Part shown: positions 26,498 to 35,584 of the stretch, in pieces
Position numbering within the stretch: position 1 is the stretch's first letter
Layout of the letters: each line of letters starts with the position of its first letter
Assembly: GCF_031624395.1 (NCBI RefSeq)
Contig: NZ_JAMQON010000002.1
Location: 62,001 to 126,000, forward strand
Direction of reading: 5' to 3'
Length of the DNA: 64,000 nucleotides
From: Halomicroarcula saliterrae
GTDB taxonomy: Archaea > Halobacteriota > Halobacteria > Halobacteriales > Haloarculaceae
Translations under genes and position numbers: made by a program
Notes under the pieces: generated by a model
Database searches by the model: none
Seen by the model: the letters and a program-made list of their open reading frames with translations, nothing else
Told to the model about the DNA's origin: nothing

Positions 26498-27343
26498 ATG
26501 GACATCGACGAGACGCCGGTGCTCGACAACCACCTGCATCTGGACCCGGTGCAGGGGCGAAACACCGAGGCCGTCGCGGAGTTCGCCGACCACGGCGGGA
26601 CCCACCTGCTGGTGCTCAACAAGCCCTCGTGGCACCTCGTCGAAGCCGCGACCGACGAGGGGACCTTCCGCGAGGTGTTCGACCTCACAGTGGGCGCCGT
26701 CGCGGACGCGACCGAGGTCCTTCCGGGCCGGGCCTGGCCAGTGCTCGGCGTCCACCCGGCGCTCGTCTCGAAACTCGTCGAGGACGGCTACTCGCCCGGG
26801 GAAGCCCGGGACATCATGCAACGGGGGCTGGACGTGGCGAGCGAGTACGTCCGCGACGGTCCGGCACTGGCCATCAAGTCCGGCCGGCCACACTACGACG
26901 TCGACGACGCCGTCTGGGACGCCTCGAACGAGGTGATGTGTCACGCCTTCGAGCTGGCCGCGGAGGGCGACTTCGCCGTCCAACTGCACACTGAAGGCGG
27001 CGAAGAGTTCGAGGACGTGGCCGAGTGGGCCGAGGAACGTGGTATGGACCGTCGGCAAGTCGTCAAACACTACTCGGGCGGCCGCCTGCAGGGACCGACC
27101 AAATCCGTCCTGGCAGACAAGGACGAGCTGCTGGTCGCTATCGAGGACGGCGAGCCGTTCCTGATGGAGACCGACTACATCGACGACCCCGAACGACCCG
27201 GCGCCGTGCTCGGGCCGAAGACGGTCCCGCGGCGCGTGCGGTGGTTGCTACAGGAGGGCGAGGAGTCGGCGGTCCGGACGGCACACGTCGAGACACCCCG
27301 CGAGGTGTACGGTATCGACACCGAGGCGACGCTAGACCGGTAG
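26498..27343 (+). CDS. TatD-like metal-dependent hydrolase
   Basis: This amidohydrolase-superfamily protein (281 residues) has the opening HxH metal motif NHLHLD with His12 and His14, later GVHPALVSKL near 85-94, a histidine at QLHTEGG and HYSGGR, and a metal-binding aspartate in METDYIDDP. This matches archaeal TatD-related proteins, which are putative nucleases or hydrolases. The in-frame upstream codon at 26456 adds 14 residues with no support; ATG 26498 is preferred. Confidence 0.85.
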   Translation: MDIDETPVLDNHLHLDPVQGRNTEAVAEFADHGGTHLLVLNKPSWHLVEAATDEGTFREVFDLTVGAVADATEVLPGRAWPVLGVHPALVSKLVEDGYSPGEARDIMQRGLDVASEYVRDGPALAIKSGRPHYDVDDAVWDASNEVMCHAFELAAEGDFAVQLHTEGGEEFEDVAEWAEERGMDRRQVVKHYSGGRLQGPTKSVLADKDELLVAIEDGEPFLMETDYIDDPERPGAVLGPKTVPRRVRWLLQEGEESAVRTAHVETPREVYGIDTEATLDR

Positions 27344-27492
27344 CTAGCGGGCCAGACAGTCGTTTTCGTCAACCTCGGTATGAGCGTGTCGGGCTCGGTA
27401 AATGTTTTTGCGCTATATGAAATCGGTCGAGGTCCGGAGCGACACCATGGCGGAGCAGGAGATTCTTTTCGTATCGCTCGCTACTCCCGCCT

Positions 27493-28080
27493 ATGTCATC
27501 GCTCGACGAGACGGACATCGAGATTCTGCGGCTCCTCAGTCGCGATGCGCGCCGGACGTACACCGATATCGCCGAGGCAGTAGACATGTCCGGACCCGCC
27601 GTCGCCGAACGCGTCGAAGGGCTGCAGGACGCGGGGATAATCAACCGCTTCACCGTGGATATCGACCGGACACAGCTCGGCGCCGGCGCACAGGTTTTCG
27701 TTCAGGTCGACCCGAAGAACTCGTTCGACGTGCTCCGGTCGCGTCTCGACGCGTCCGACGCGGTCGAGCACGTGATGGTGACGGCCGGCGGGGAGCTCTG
27801 GTTCAACGCGCGAGCGGAGGTCCACGGCGTCCATACGTGGCTCAGCGGTCTCCTGGAGCCGGCCGACGACGCGGAGTACACGGTGACGCTCATCGACGAA
27901 ATCGAGTGGCAACCGTCGCTCGACGGGACCGAATTCGCGCTGACGTGTGCGGAGTGTGGAAACACTGTCGACAGTGAAGGCGAGTCCGAGTGGCTCGACG
28001 AGGAGATGCGTCATTTCTGCTGTTCGACCTGCCGGACCCAGTTCGAGGACCGCCTGGAACAGTTCAGAGAGGGCGTCTGA
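27493..28080 (+). CDS. Lrp/AsnC-type HTH regulator with C-terminal TRASH metal-binding domain
   Basis: This is a DNA-binding regulator that probably senses a metal. It has an AsnC winged helix (5-60: TDIEILRLLSRDARRTYTDI), a short ligand-type domain (about 65-135) and a TRASH domain with Cys152, Cys155, Cys176, Cys177 and Cys180. A similarly built Halobacterium protein controls copper-response genes, so copper is the first guess. No metal ATPase or chaperone gene is adjacent. A TATA-like CTATATGAA at 27413-27421 implies a leader of about 50 bases. Confidence 0.88.
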   Translation: MSSLDETDIEILRLLSRDARRTYTDIAEAVDMSGPAVAERVEGLQDAGIINRFTVDIDRTQLGAGAQVFVQVDPKNSFDVLRSRLDASDAVEHVMVTAGGELWFNARAEVHGVHTWLSGLLEPADDAEYTVTLIDEIEWQPSLDGTEFALTCAECGNTVDSEGESEWLDEEMRHFCCSTCRTQFEDRLEQFREGV

Positions 28081-28110
28081 CATCCTCCTCCGCGTTCACG
28101 CGGAGGTTGG
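28078..28110. mobile_element. Possible IS200/IS605 (IS1341-type) element end
   Basis: Immediately after the regulator, and including its stop, is TGACATCCTCCTCCGCG, then a 9-bp stem CCTCCGCGT/ACGCGGAGG (28087-28095, 28098-28106) with a 2-base loop. Read on the minus strand it resembles the hairpin plus GAGGATGTCA end that I recall at the 3' side of haloarchaeal tnpB elements. No tnpB remains nearby. The following bases to 28226 contain no supported gene. Confidence 0.35.
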
Positions 28111-28226
28111 GGTGCGTGCCCGTGGTCGATCCGCTGGCCGCGGTGTTCGTCGATGCGGCCTCGACCCGCTAACTGACGGGCGAGCGAGCGGAACAGCCAC
28201 AGCGCCGGGTTGAACGTGCGGTCACG

Positions 28227-29054
28227 TCACGCGGTGGTCGGGAGTTCGAGGGTGCTCCCGACGCCGACGGAGCGGAACGCCTCCGGAAGGCGTTCCGAGA
28301 ATATCTTCTCGGCCTGAAACCCCGTGCAGTGGGTCCCGGCAAAGAGGTCGAGTCTCCCCTCCAACCAGTCCGCCAGGTCGTGAATCTCGTCCGCGTCTCG
28401 GGCGACGAGGTGGGTCCCGCCGATGACGTAGCGGACCGTACGGCCGGTGACGCTCTCGGCGTGTTCGATAGTGTTTCGGAGTCCCGCGTGACAGCATCCG
28501 AGAACGAGGGCCGTGCCCTCGGGGGTGCGAACGGCGACCGACTGGTCGTCCGGCACCGAATCGTCGACCAGTTCCCCGTCCGCCTCGCGCAGATGTGCGG
28601 GGTTGTCGTCGTGAGCGCGGGGAATCTCACCGAGCGCGTACACGCCGTCGCGCACTTCCACGGGGTCGCGGTGTTCCACGACGTCGGCCCCCGATTCGAC
28701 CTCGGCCCGGGAGTACGGGATACCGATGTGGACCGGGTCGTCCAGCGTCCGGCCGTCGGCCGGTTCCCGGATGAACCGCTCGTGCCAGATGTCGGGGTGA
28801 CAGTAGACCGTCGGGCTCTCGAACGGGTCGAGGAACGCGTCGAGCCCGCTGGTGTGGTCGTAGTGGGCGTGGCTCAACACGATGTCGTCGAACTCCGGTC
28901 CGACGTCGAGCAGCCGTGCGTTGTCGAGGGCGGCAGCGGACTGGCCGGTGTCGAACAGCACGTCGCCGATGGCCGCAGCGAACCCCCACTCACCGCGGAG
29001 GCCTTTCGGGATGCCCGTCGCGACCGTGTTGTCGGCGAGAACTGTCACGTCCAT
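28227..29054 (-). CDS. MBL-fold metallo-hydrolase (DHPS/MPTS-like)
   Basis: This is a metallo-beta-lactamase-fold hydrolase of 275 residues with HAHYDH (His62, His64, Asp66, His67). Further conserved parts are LGCCHAGLRNTIEH near 195-208 and GTHCTGF near the end with a metal-site His. This pattern (CCHAG and the G-T-H-C end) is that of the archaeal MJ0936/dihydropterin-phosphate-synthase-like group, with unknown physiological substrate. ATG 29054 is preferred over the frame start at 29099. Confidence 0.85.
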   Translation of the reverse strand: MDVTVLADNTVATGIPKGLRGEWGFAAAIGDVLFDTGQSAAALDNARLLDVGPEFDDIVLSHAHYDHTSGLDAFLDPFESPTVYCHPDIWHERFIREPADGRTLDDPVHIGIPYSRAEVESGADVVEHRDPVEVRDGVYALGEIPRAHDDNPAHLREADGELVDDSVPDDQSVAVRTPEGTALVLGCCHAGLRNTIEHAESVTGRTVRYVIGGTHLVARDADEIHDLADWLEGRLDLFAGTHCTGFQAEKIFSERLPEAFRSVGVGSTLELPTTA

Positions 29055-29570
29055 GCGTTCTGCCCCTCGGTTGCTGGCCGTCGAGTGGCACCGTGGCACT
29101 GCTGGTCATCCGGGGAACGAACGTTCGAGGTCGAAGTCATCGGATCGTACACGGCGAGTAGTACGGCCTAGTTTCTGATTGCGGTTTCTGATAGAAAGTC
29201 GAAGCCCCGCTGGGCCCTGAATTAGAATTACAAAACGTACATCGGGCATCCGGGGAACGCTCGGGGGGACAGCGTCGTGTGATTTAGAGATAGGCGGGCC
29301 GTCGCCTGAGATACTGTAGTCAGTGTCGGCAGTGGCCGAACGCAGCGGACGGTGCCTATTGCGGCTGTATCCGAGCCGGCTGGCTCGGGCACTTCAAATA
29401 TCACACTCACCCCCGGCTCACGCGATACTTTCTGAGGCGGACACCGGCACGTTTGGCCGTCTGTCGGGAGCGGCCACTCAGTGACAACGAGAAAAATCGG
29501 TCGGCGAACCGACGAGAGAGACACCCAACAGTGGCCCGCTCCAGCGGCCGGCGGCACCGACGCTCCGGCC
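29055..29570. other. 516-bp intergenic stretch
   Basis: No supported gene is seen on either strand. It contains a 13-base direct repeat CATCCGGGGAACG (near 29108 and 29250), a perfect hairpin CCGAGCC/GGCTCGG (29371-29377, 29382-29388) and the pst terminator described separately. An open minus-strand frame of 109 codons (29557-29228) lacks recognisable features and is treated as noncoding. Confidence 0.5.
29491..29514 (-). terminator. Intrinsic-type terminator downstream of pstB
   Basis: On the minus strand, GTCGG-TTCG-CCGAC is followed by CGATTTTTC. A short stem with a T-tract 60-80 bases past the pstB stop fits transcription termination of the pst operon. Confidence 0.55.
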
Positions 29571-30446
29571 TTACCCGAACTTCCCGGTGATGTAGTCCTC
29601 GACGCGCTGGCTCGCGGGGTTCTCGAAGATTTTGTCGGTGTCGTCGAACTCCACCAGCTCCCCGCCAGTCAGGAAGACGGCGGTCTTATCGGAGATTCGG
29701 GCGGCCTGTTGCATGTTGTGGGTGACGATGACGACCGTGTACTCCTCGGCGAGTTCCTCGATGAGGTCCTCGATCTGGGAGGTGGCGATGGGGTCGAGCG
29801 CCGAGGCGGGCTCGTCCATCAGGACGACTTCCGGGTCGACGGCGATGGCCCGCGCGATACAGAGCCGCTGTTGCTGGCCGCCCGAGAGGTCCAGCGCCGA
29901 CTCGTCGAGGCGGTCCTTGACCTCGTCCCAGAGCGCGGCCTTCTTCAGGGACTCCTCGATGACCTCGTCCATGTTCTCGGTCTTGTCCTGGGTGCGCAGC
30001 CCGTAGGCGACGTTGTCGTAGATGCTCTTGGGGAACGGGTTCGGATGCTGGAACACCATCCCGATACGGCGCCGCAGCGCGACCGGGTCGACGTCCGCGT
30101 CGTAGACGTTCTTGCCGTTGAAGGAGAGTTCCCCCTCGACGCGACAGATGTCGATGAGGTCGTTCATGCGGTTGATACACCGCAGGAACGTGGACTTGCC
30201 ACAGCCCGACGGGCCGATCATCGCGGTGACCTGGTTTTCGGGAATCGCGAGGTCGATGTTCTGGAGCGCCTGCGTCTCGCCGTAGAAGACGTCGAGCTCG
30301 CGGGAGTCGATGATAGTGTCGGCCGCCGTGACCGCCCCGCGGTCCTCGTTCTGGTCGAGCCCGCCCTTTCCGGGGTCGGTGGTGAGCAGTGACTCCGTCT
30401 GTTCCTCGTCGGCCTGCGTCTCTGTCGCCGTGTTCTCTGTTGTCAT
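29571..30446 (-). CDS. pstB: Phosphate ABC transporter ATP-binding protein
   Basis: This is the ATPase of the high-affinity phosphate importer. Walker [10 protein letters not shown] is at 78-86, LSGGQ at 187-191 and Walker B VVLMDEP at 207-213. The PstB-specific NRMNDLI and [11 protein letters not shown] follow. The first 40 residues are an acidic, low-complexity extension absent from bacterial PstB. Its ATG shares one base with the pstA stop (TAATG), so translation is coupled. Confidence 0.96.
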   Translation of the reverse strand: MTTENTATETQADEEQTESLLTTDPGKGGLDQNEDRGAVTAADTIIDSRELDVFYGETQALQNIDLAIPENQVTAMIGPSGCGKSTFLRCINRMNDLIDICRVEGELSFNGKNVYDADVDPVALRRRIGMVFQHPNPFPKSIYDNVAYGLRTQDKTENMDEVIEESLKKAALWDEVKDRLDESALDLSGGQQQRLCIARAIAVDPEVVLMDEPASALDPIATSQIEDLIEELAEEYTVVIVTHNMQQAARISDKTAVFLTGGELVEFDDTDKIFENPASQRVEDYITGKFG

Positions 30447-32080
30447 TAGTAAGCCTCCTGCTGGTATTTGTTCCGGACGAGAATCGCGACGCTGTTCATC
30501 GACAGCAGGACGATGAGCAGCGTGACGACGCCGGCGGCCAGCACACCGTACTGGAACGCTTCACCCGGTCGGGACGACCAGGCGAAAATCTGGAGCGGCA
30601 TCGCGGCCGCCGGGCTGAACAGACCGGACGGCGGCGAGAACAGCCCCGTCGCCGCGCCGATCATGATGAGCGGTGCCGTCTCGCCGATGGCTCGGCCAAG
30701 CGCTAGAATCGTCCCCGTCAGGATGCCCGGCAGCGACCGGGGGATGACGACGTTCCGAACCGTCTGCCACCGGGTCGCGCCCATGCCGTAGGACGCCTGC
30801 CGGAGCGAGTCCGGCACCGAGCGAATCGCCTCCTGGGCCGAAATCACGACGATGGGGAGGATGAGCAGTGACAGCGTTAGCGCTGCCGTCAGCACCACTC
30901 CGGCGCCGATACCGCCGTACGTAATCGGCCCCAGTTCGGCGTTGATGTTGACGAAGATACCCAGTCCGAGGAGACCGTAGACGACCGACGGGACGCCCGC
31001 CAGGTTCGAGATGTTGACGTTGACGAGTCTGGTGAGCGTCCCCAGCGGACCGCTGGCGGGGGCGTACTCCTCGAGGTACAGCGCCGTGCCGACGCCGAAG
31101 ACGAACGTGAAGATGCTGACGAGGACGATGAGGAAGACGGAGCCGATAATCGCCGGATACAGCCCCGCGCTCTCGGCTAGCGAGGACGGCGGCGTCGTCA
31201 GGAACTGCCAGTCGAGCCACGGCGCCGGCCGGGAAGCACCGACGGCGCCGACCACGAACTCGCCGAGCAGGAAGCCGCCGATGACGATGGCCGGGAGCGC
31301 GAACGCCGCCCAGCGCTCGCGCCGGCGCGCGGTGGCTGCGACGGCGTAGCCGACCGGCAGCCCGAATATCACCAGCGCGGTGAACCAGACGGAGCGGTCG
31401 ACCGCCGGGACGGTATCGACGACCGGGACGCCGGCGATAGCCAACACGGGGATGGCGACGCCCACGCCGATTGCCCGCCGTCGGGGCTGGTCGAAGCGGG
31501 CCGCGGCCAGATACGCCCCCACGACCGCGCCGGGCACCACGATAGAGAGGAAGTAGACGCCGGGCGCGCCGAGCAGGGCCGCGGCGGAGCCGACGACGCC
31601 GAGAGCCAGCGTCCCGGCCACCGGTCCGACGACGAGGACACCGAGCATCGCCAGTCCGACCCACGTCGCTTCCCGGTTGTACTGGCCGTAGACGAACAGG
31701 GCGGCGAGCAGCGCCAGGACGAACGAGTAGGTGAACCACACCTGCGGGCCGGCGATGACCAAGAGGATGATGATGGCGGCGAATGCGAGCATCCCGCCAC
31801 CGACGGTGAAGGCGAACAGTTCGAGCGCGCCCGACGCCACCTCGGGCCGGGTTCTGGCGTACGCGACGAAGGCGACGAGCGGGGCCAGCAGCGTCACGGC
31901 GTACGTGAGATACCACAGCGGGCCGGCCGCATCGAGCCCGAAGGCGTCCCAGAACACGTACGCCAGCAACACGCCCAGTGCGAGGATGCCGACGATGGAC
32001 GCCCCGAAGGATAGATATTTGAACGCGATGCCTTTGATCCGGCTGACCTCGCCGAACTCCGTCTCTGTCTGTGTTGCCAT
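30446..32080 (-). CDS. pstA: Phosphate ABC transporter permease with extended N-terminal membrane domain
   Basis: This is one of the two phosphate permease subunits. The canonical permease domain is in the last 290 residues, including [20 protein letters not shown] (EAA-type loop) and [13 protein letters not shown]. Before it stand roughly 230-250 residues with seven or so additional hydrophobic segments, roughly doubling the usual length of about 290 to 544. The extension looks genuine: same codon use, no internal stop, no second start signal. It overlaps pstC by one base (TAATG). Confidence 0.93.
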   Translation of the reverse strand: MATQTETEFGEVSRIKGIAFKYLSFGASIVGILALGVLLAYVFWDAFGLDAAGPLWYLTYAVTLLAPLVAFVAYARTRPEVASGALELFAFTVGGGMLAFAAIIILLVIAGPQVWFTYSFVLALLAALFVYGQYNREATWVGLAMLGVLVVGPVAGTLALGVVGSAAALLGAPGVYFLSIVVPGAVVGAYLAAARFDQPRRRAIGVGVAIPVLAIAGVPVVDTVPAVDRSVWFTALVIFGLPVGYAVAATARRRERWAAFALPAIVIGGFLLGEFVVGAVGASRPAPWLDWQFLTTPPSSLAESAGLYPAIIGSVFLIVLVSIFTFVFGVGTALYLEEYAPASGPLGTLTRLVNVNISNLAGVPSVVYGLLGLGIFVNINAELGPITYGGIGAGVVLTAALTLSLLILPIVVISAQEAIRSVPDSLRQASYGMGATRWQTVRNVVIPRSLPGILTGTILALGRAIGETAPLIMIGAATGLFSPPSGLFSPAAAMPLQIFAWSSRPGEAFQYGVLAAGVVTLLIVLLSMNSVAILVRNKYQQEAY

Positions 32081-33093
32081 TATTCGTACTCCTCCCGGTA
32101 GCGGCTCGCCACCACGTCGCTCACGACGTTCATCGCCAGGGTCATCACGAACAGCGTGAGCCCGATAGCGAACAACGCCTGGTAGGCGGTCGACCCGCCC
32201 GATATCTCGCCCTGAGCGAGATTTATCATCGCGACCGTCATCGTCGCGGAACTCTCGCTGTACAGGGACAACAGCCCGCCCGGCGAGACGTACGGAACGA
32301 CGCCGAAGGCGGACTGGACTTCCGGGAGGTCCGGCGGCTGGGACCCGGCCGCGAGCACCACGGCCATCGTCTCACCGATAGCACGGGAGATAGCCAGGAT
32401 GAACGAGGACGCGATGCCCGAGATGGCCGCCGGGACGACGACGCGCGTCGAGACGTTGAACTTCGTGGCGCCGAGCCCGTACCCGGCCTGCCGGAGCGAG
32501 TCCGGCACCGAACTCATCGCGTCTTCGCTGATCGAGGAGACCATCGGGATGATCATGATGCCGACGACGATAGACGCGGACAGTCCGTTGAACAGCCCTA
32601 GGTTCGGGAACTGCGTCCCGACCGTTCCGTTGAACCAGTCGATAGCGACGTTCAGGGCGGGCGTGATGTAGACGAGCGCGAAGTAGCCGTAGACGACGGT
32701 CGGCACGCCGGCGAGGACTTCGAGCATCGGTTTCAGCACCGACCGGGTGCGCTGGCTCGCGTACTCGCTCAGGTAGATCGCGGTCAACAGACCGACCGGC
32801 AGGGCGATGAGAGCGGCCCCGATAGTGATGAGAAGCGTCCCCAGAATAAGCGGGAGAACGCCGAAGGCGACGGGTTCGAGTTTCGGACTGTACCGAGTGC
32901 CGGTCAGGAAATCGGTTATCGGAACGACGGCGAAAAACTCCGCGGCGTCTATCACGAGAACGCCGATGATACCCACGGTCGTCAGGACGGACAGCGCGGC
33001 ACAGCCCGCGAGGGCGTATTTGTACGTCGACTCTCGCACCGTCCTGAACCCCCTGTCTCCGGAGAGGTCGGGCGTCTGTCCCTCGTTGCTCAT
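32080..33093 (-). CDS. pstC: Phosphate ABC transporter permease
   Basis: This is the second phosphate permease subunit, 337 residues with six to seven membrane segments. [20 protein letters not shown] is its ATPase-contact loop and AISRAIGETMAVVLAAG the following helix, both standard in PstC. It follows pstS after 89 bp and overlaps pstA. Confidence 0.95.
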   Translation of the reverse strand: MSNEGQTPDLSGDRGFRTVRESTYKYALAGCAALSVLTTVGIIGVLVIDAAEFFAVVPITDFLTGTRYSPKLEPVAFGVLPLILGTLLITIGAALIALPVGLLTAIYLSEYASQRTRSVLKPMLEVLAGVPTVVYGYFALVYITPALNVAIDWFNGTVGTQFPNLGLFNGLSASIVVGIMIIPMVSSISEDAMSSVPDSLRQAGYGLGATKFNVSTRVVVPAAISGIASSFILAISRAIGETMAVVLAAGSQPPDLPEVQSAFGVVPYVSPGGLLSLYSESSATMTVAMINLAQGEISGGSTAYQALFAIGLTLFVMTLAMNVVSDVVASRYREEYE

Positions 33094-33182
33094 CGTGGTT
33101 GTGAGTCCATTTGCTGTATCTCGGCAAAAAGTACCCGGATTCTCTCTGTAGCGCTATTGAGTCTCACTATTCGGCTATGATG

Positions 33183-34163
33183 TTAGGCGTTCGAGATGAC
33201 GTTGTTGAGCTCGTCGAGCTCGCTCTGCATGGCCGAATCGGTCTGGGGCACGTAGCCGATCTGGTCGGCGATGAGTGAGTCGTTGGCGCTCTGTTCGACG
33301 TAGAACCGGGCGAACTCGGCGATGTGCTCCTCGCTCAGTCGGTCGGTGTTGACGTAGGTAAACAGCGGGCGCGAGAGCGGCTGGTAGGCGCCGCTTTTCG
33401 CGGTTTCGAGCGAGGGTTTGACACAGCCGTCGCCGTTGTCGATACCCAGCGCCTTCACGCTGTCACGGTTGCTCTGGTAGTACGAGAAGCCGAAGTAACC
33501 GATCCCGTACTGGTCGCTCTGGACCCCCTGAAGGATGGTGTTGTCCCGTTCGGTCGCCTCGTAGTTGCTGGTGTGGTTGGCGTCCTCGCCGATGATGGCC
33601 TCGGTGAAGTAGTCGAAGGTCCCGGACGTGTCGGCGGCGCCAAAGCGGTTGATGGGCTCGTCGGGCCAGCTGGAGTCGACGTCGGCCCAGGTGGTCGCGC
33701 CGTCGGCGCGCCAGATCTGTTGCAGTTGCTCGGGGGTCATACAGTCGACCCAGTCGTTGTCGGTGTTGACGATGACCGTCAGGGCGTCCGTCGCGATACG
33801 CATCTGGTGGTATTCGACGCCGTTGTCGGCACAGAGCGCTTCCTCTTCCGAGGCAATCGGCCGCGAAGCGTTGTTGAAATCGGAGTTGCCCGGACAGAAC
33901 TGGCCGCTGAACCCGCCACCGGTCCCGGTCCGGCTCAACGGGGTCTGGACCTCCGAGTGCTGTTTACGAAACTCCGCGGCGACAGCCTCGACGACAGGAT
34001 AGACCGTGCTGCTCCCGGTGATCGTCACCGTCCCGGAAAGCTGCGACCCCGTGGATTCGTCGCCGGGGCCCTCGGTACAGCCAGCGAGCGCGAGCGCGCC
34101 GGCGGCACCGGCGCTTGTCAGGAAGCTACGGCGAGAAACGGAGCGGTTCGGTGAGTCTGACAT
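33183..34163 (-). CDS. pstS: Phosphate-binding protein, Tat-exported lipoprotein
   Basis: This is the extracellular phosphate receptor. The N-terminus carries a twin-arginine motif SRRSFLTSAG and a lipobox LALAGC about 29 residues in, so it is exported folded and lipid-anchored. Phosphate-binding segments include ITGSSTVYPVVEAVA, SRTGTGGGFSGQFCPGNSDF and DTSGTFDYFTEAI. Two ATGs abut (34166 and 34163); the TATA-like element at 34187-34194 is 27 bases from 34163, favouring that start by a small margin. Confidence 0.94.
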   Translation of the reverse strand: MSDSPNRSVSRRSFLTSAGAAGALALAGCTEGPGDESTGSQLSGTVTITGSSTVYPVVEAVAAEFRKQHSEVQTPLSRTGTGGGFSGQFCPGNSDFNNASRPIASEEEALCADNGVEYHQMRIATDALTVIVNTDNDWVDCMTPEQLQQIWRADGATTWADVDSSWPDEPINRFGAADTSGTFDYFTEAIIGEDANHTSNYEATERDNTILQGVQSDQYGIGYFGFSYYQSNRDSVKALGIDNGDGCVKPSLETAKSGAYQPLSRPLFTYVNTDRLSEEHIAEFARFYVEQSANDSLIADQIGYVPQTDSAMQSELDELNNVISNA

Positions 34164-34186
34164 CATGGGGAGGGAGACGAGAACTG

Positions 34187-34194
34187 AATAAATA
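34187..34194 (-). promoter_or_regulatory. TATA element of pstS
   Basis: Minus-strand TATTTATT is centred 27 bases upstream of ATG 34163, the spacing of a leaderless promoter. Confidence 0.6.
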
Positions 34195-34225
34195 CTCTAC
34201 TATGACGAATACATACACCTACATT

Positions 34226-34237
34226 GTCTATATAGAC
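34226..34237. promoter_or_regulatory. Perfect 12-bp palindrome upstream of pstS
   Basis: GTCTATATAGAC is perfectly symmetric and lies about 40 bases upstream of the pstS TATA element. It is a candidate operator for a phosphate regulator, possibly the divergent AbrB-PhoU protein. Confidence 0.45.
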
Positions 34238-34426
34238 TTTCCCTGACAACCGCCCACATAGACATCACTATGAATCATGTATGTTGTGCGAAACGCAGAA
34301 TTAGACCACCTAAAGCCGCTATTCGGCACCCTTCCGAATCGGCACGTCCGACATCCATCCCGAGCGAGTAGCAAGCCGTTTAGGTGCCGTTTACGGGCGT
34401 TAGAATCCTCCTAAGGCGAACCTAAC

Positions 34427-34438
34427 GCGATACATCGC
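34427..34438. promoter_or_regulatory. Inverted repeat upstream of the AbrB-PhoU gene
   Basis: GCGAT-AC-ATCGC is a 5-bp perfect inverted repeat 22-33 bases upstream of the phoU TATA element, where an activator or repressor would act. Confidence 0.4.
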
Positions 34439-34459
34439 AAATATATAGATAGAGGTGGA

Positions 34460-34466
34460 TTTATAC
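34460..34466 (+). promoter_or_regulatory. TATA element of the AbrB-PhoU gene
   Basis: TTTATAC is centred 28 bases before ATG 34491. It lies inside the longer frame that begins at 34455, so that upstream start is very unlikely. Confidence 0.65.
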
Positions 34467-34490
34467 GGAGAGGGAGTTATACGGACGTAC

Positions 34491-35489
34491 ATGGAGACTC
34501 GCAAGGTGCAGGTGACGGGTGGTTCGACGTACACCGTTTCACTCCCGAAAGACTGGGCGACATCCAACGACGTGAGCGCGGGGAGCGTCGTCGAGTTCCA
34601 CGCCGAGGAGGACCTGTTGTTGCTCGCGCCAAAGCACGACGAGGACCGCGTGGAGGGGACCCTCGACATCGACGGGCTGGAGAACCCACACGAGCTCACG
34701 CGGGCGGTGATGACGATGTACGTCAGCGGCTTCGACGTCATCCAGCTGGAAGCCACCCGCATCACGGCCGAACAGCGCCGCATCATCCGGGACGCCACCC
34801 AGGGGCTCGTCGGGCTCGAAGTCATCGAGGAAACCTCCGACCGCATCGTTCTCCAGGACCTGCTCGACTCCTCTGAGCTGTCCATCCACAACGCCATCAC
34901 GCGCATGCGACTGGTCTCCCTGACCATGCTCTCGGACGCCGTCGAGGCGCTCATCGAGGACGACGACGACCTCGCGGCGAACGTCATGCAGCGAGACGAC
35001 GACGTGGACCGGCTCTGGTACATGGTCTCGCGGGTGTTCCGGACCGTGCTTCGCAACCCCACGGCCGCGAACGAGATCGGGTTCCCGCGCGAGACAGTGT
35101 TCGACTACCAGTCGAGCGCCCGCCAGCTCGAACGCATCGGCGACCACGCGACGAAGATAGCGAGCCTCTCGCTGGAGATCGGGGAGATAAGCGGCGACAC
35201 GGCGGAGCTGCTCCGGGAGCTCGAATCCGAGGCCATGACCGTCCCGGAGATGGCCATGGACGCGCTGCTGACAGAGGACTCGGACGACGCCGTCGAACAG
35301 GCCAACGACGCCCAGAGCCTGATTCCGTCCGTCGACGAGACCGCCCGCGACATCGACAGCAAGGTCCGCAAGGCCGACCCCGAGAGCGCCCAGATTCTCG
35401 GCCGCGTGGTCGACTCGCTCTCCCGGACCGCCGACTACGGCGGCAACATCGCCGAGAGCGCCCTGCAGAAGGCCGCACCGCGTCCGTAG
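34491..35489 (+). CDS. phoU: AbrB/SpoVT-PhoU fusion: phosphate uptake regulator
   Basis: This 332-residue cytoplasmic protein joins an N-terminal AbrB/SpoVT swapped-hairpin DNA-binding domain (METRKVQVTGGSTYTVSLPK, about 1-45) to PhoU-type helical repeats. In the helical part, ESARQLERIGDHATKIA-like YQSSARQLERIGDHAT and RTADYGGNIAESAL carry the metal-binding signature. It probably represses or tunes the divergent pst operon directly, unlike bacterial PhoU which has no DNA-binding domain. The start is fixed by a TATA box at 34460. Confidence 0.92.
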   Translation: METRKVQVTGGSTYTVSLPKDWATSNDVSAGSVVEFHAEEDLLLLAPKHDEDRVEGTLDIDGLENPHELTRAVMTMYVSGFDVIQLEATRITAEQRRIIRDATQGLVGLEVIEETSDRIVLQDLLDSSELSIHNAITRMRLVSLTMLSDAVEALIEDDDDLAANVMQRDDDVDRLWYMVSRVFRTVLRNPTAANEIGFPRETVFDYQSSARQLERIGDHATKIASLSLEIGEISGDTAELLRELESEAMTVPEMAMDALLTEDSDDAVEQANDAQSLIPSVDETARDIDSKVRKADPESAQILGRVVDSLSRTADYGGNIAESALQKAAPRP

Positions 35490-35584
35490 TCTCCTCGCCC
35501 GTCCCGTCTCTCAGGCATCGCAGCGCAGACTGGCCCCGGAGCCGTCGCTACGGCGTGTGAGAACCGCGAGAGAAGACTGCGGGA

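Larger units (their letters stand above)
34167..34490. other. AT-rich pstS-phoU divergent control region
   Basis: This 324-bp region holds both promoters and no gene. Listed separately are the two TATA elements and two palindromes. ACATACA (34210-34216) and TGTATGT (34278-34284) also form inverted half sites flanking the middle. Confidence 0.6.

Noticed and set aside
29228-29557. 109-codon minus-strand frame in the gap downstream of pstB
   Set aside because: No recognisable sequence features, it spans the likely pst terminator, and composition is unlike the neighbouring genes.
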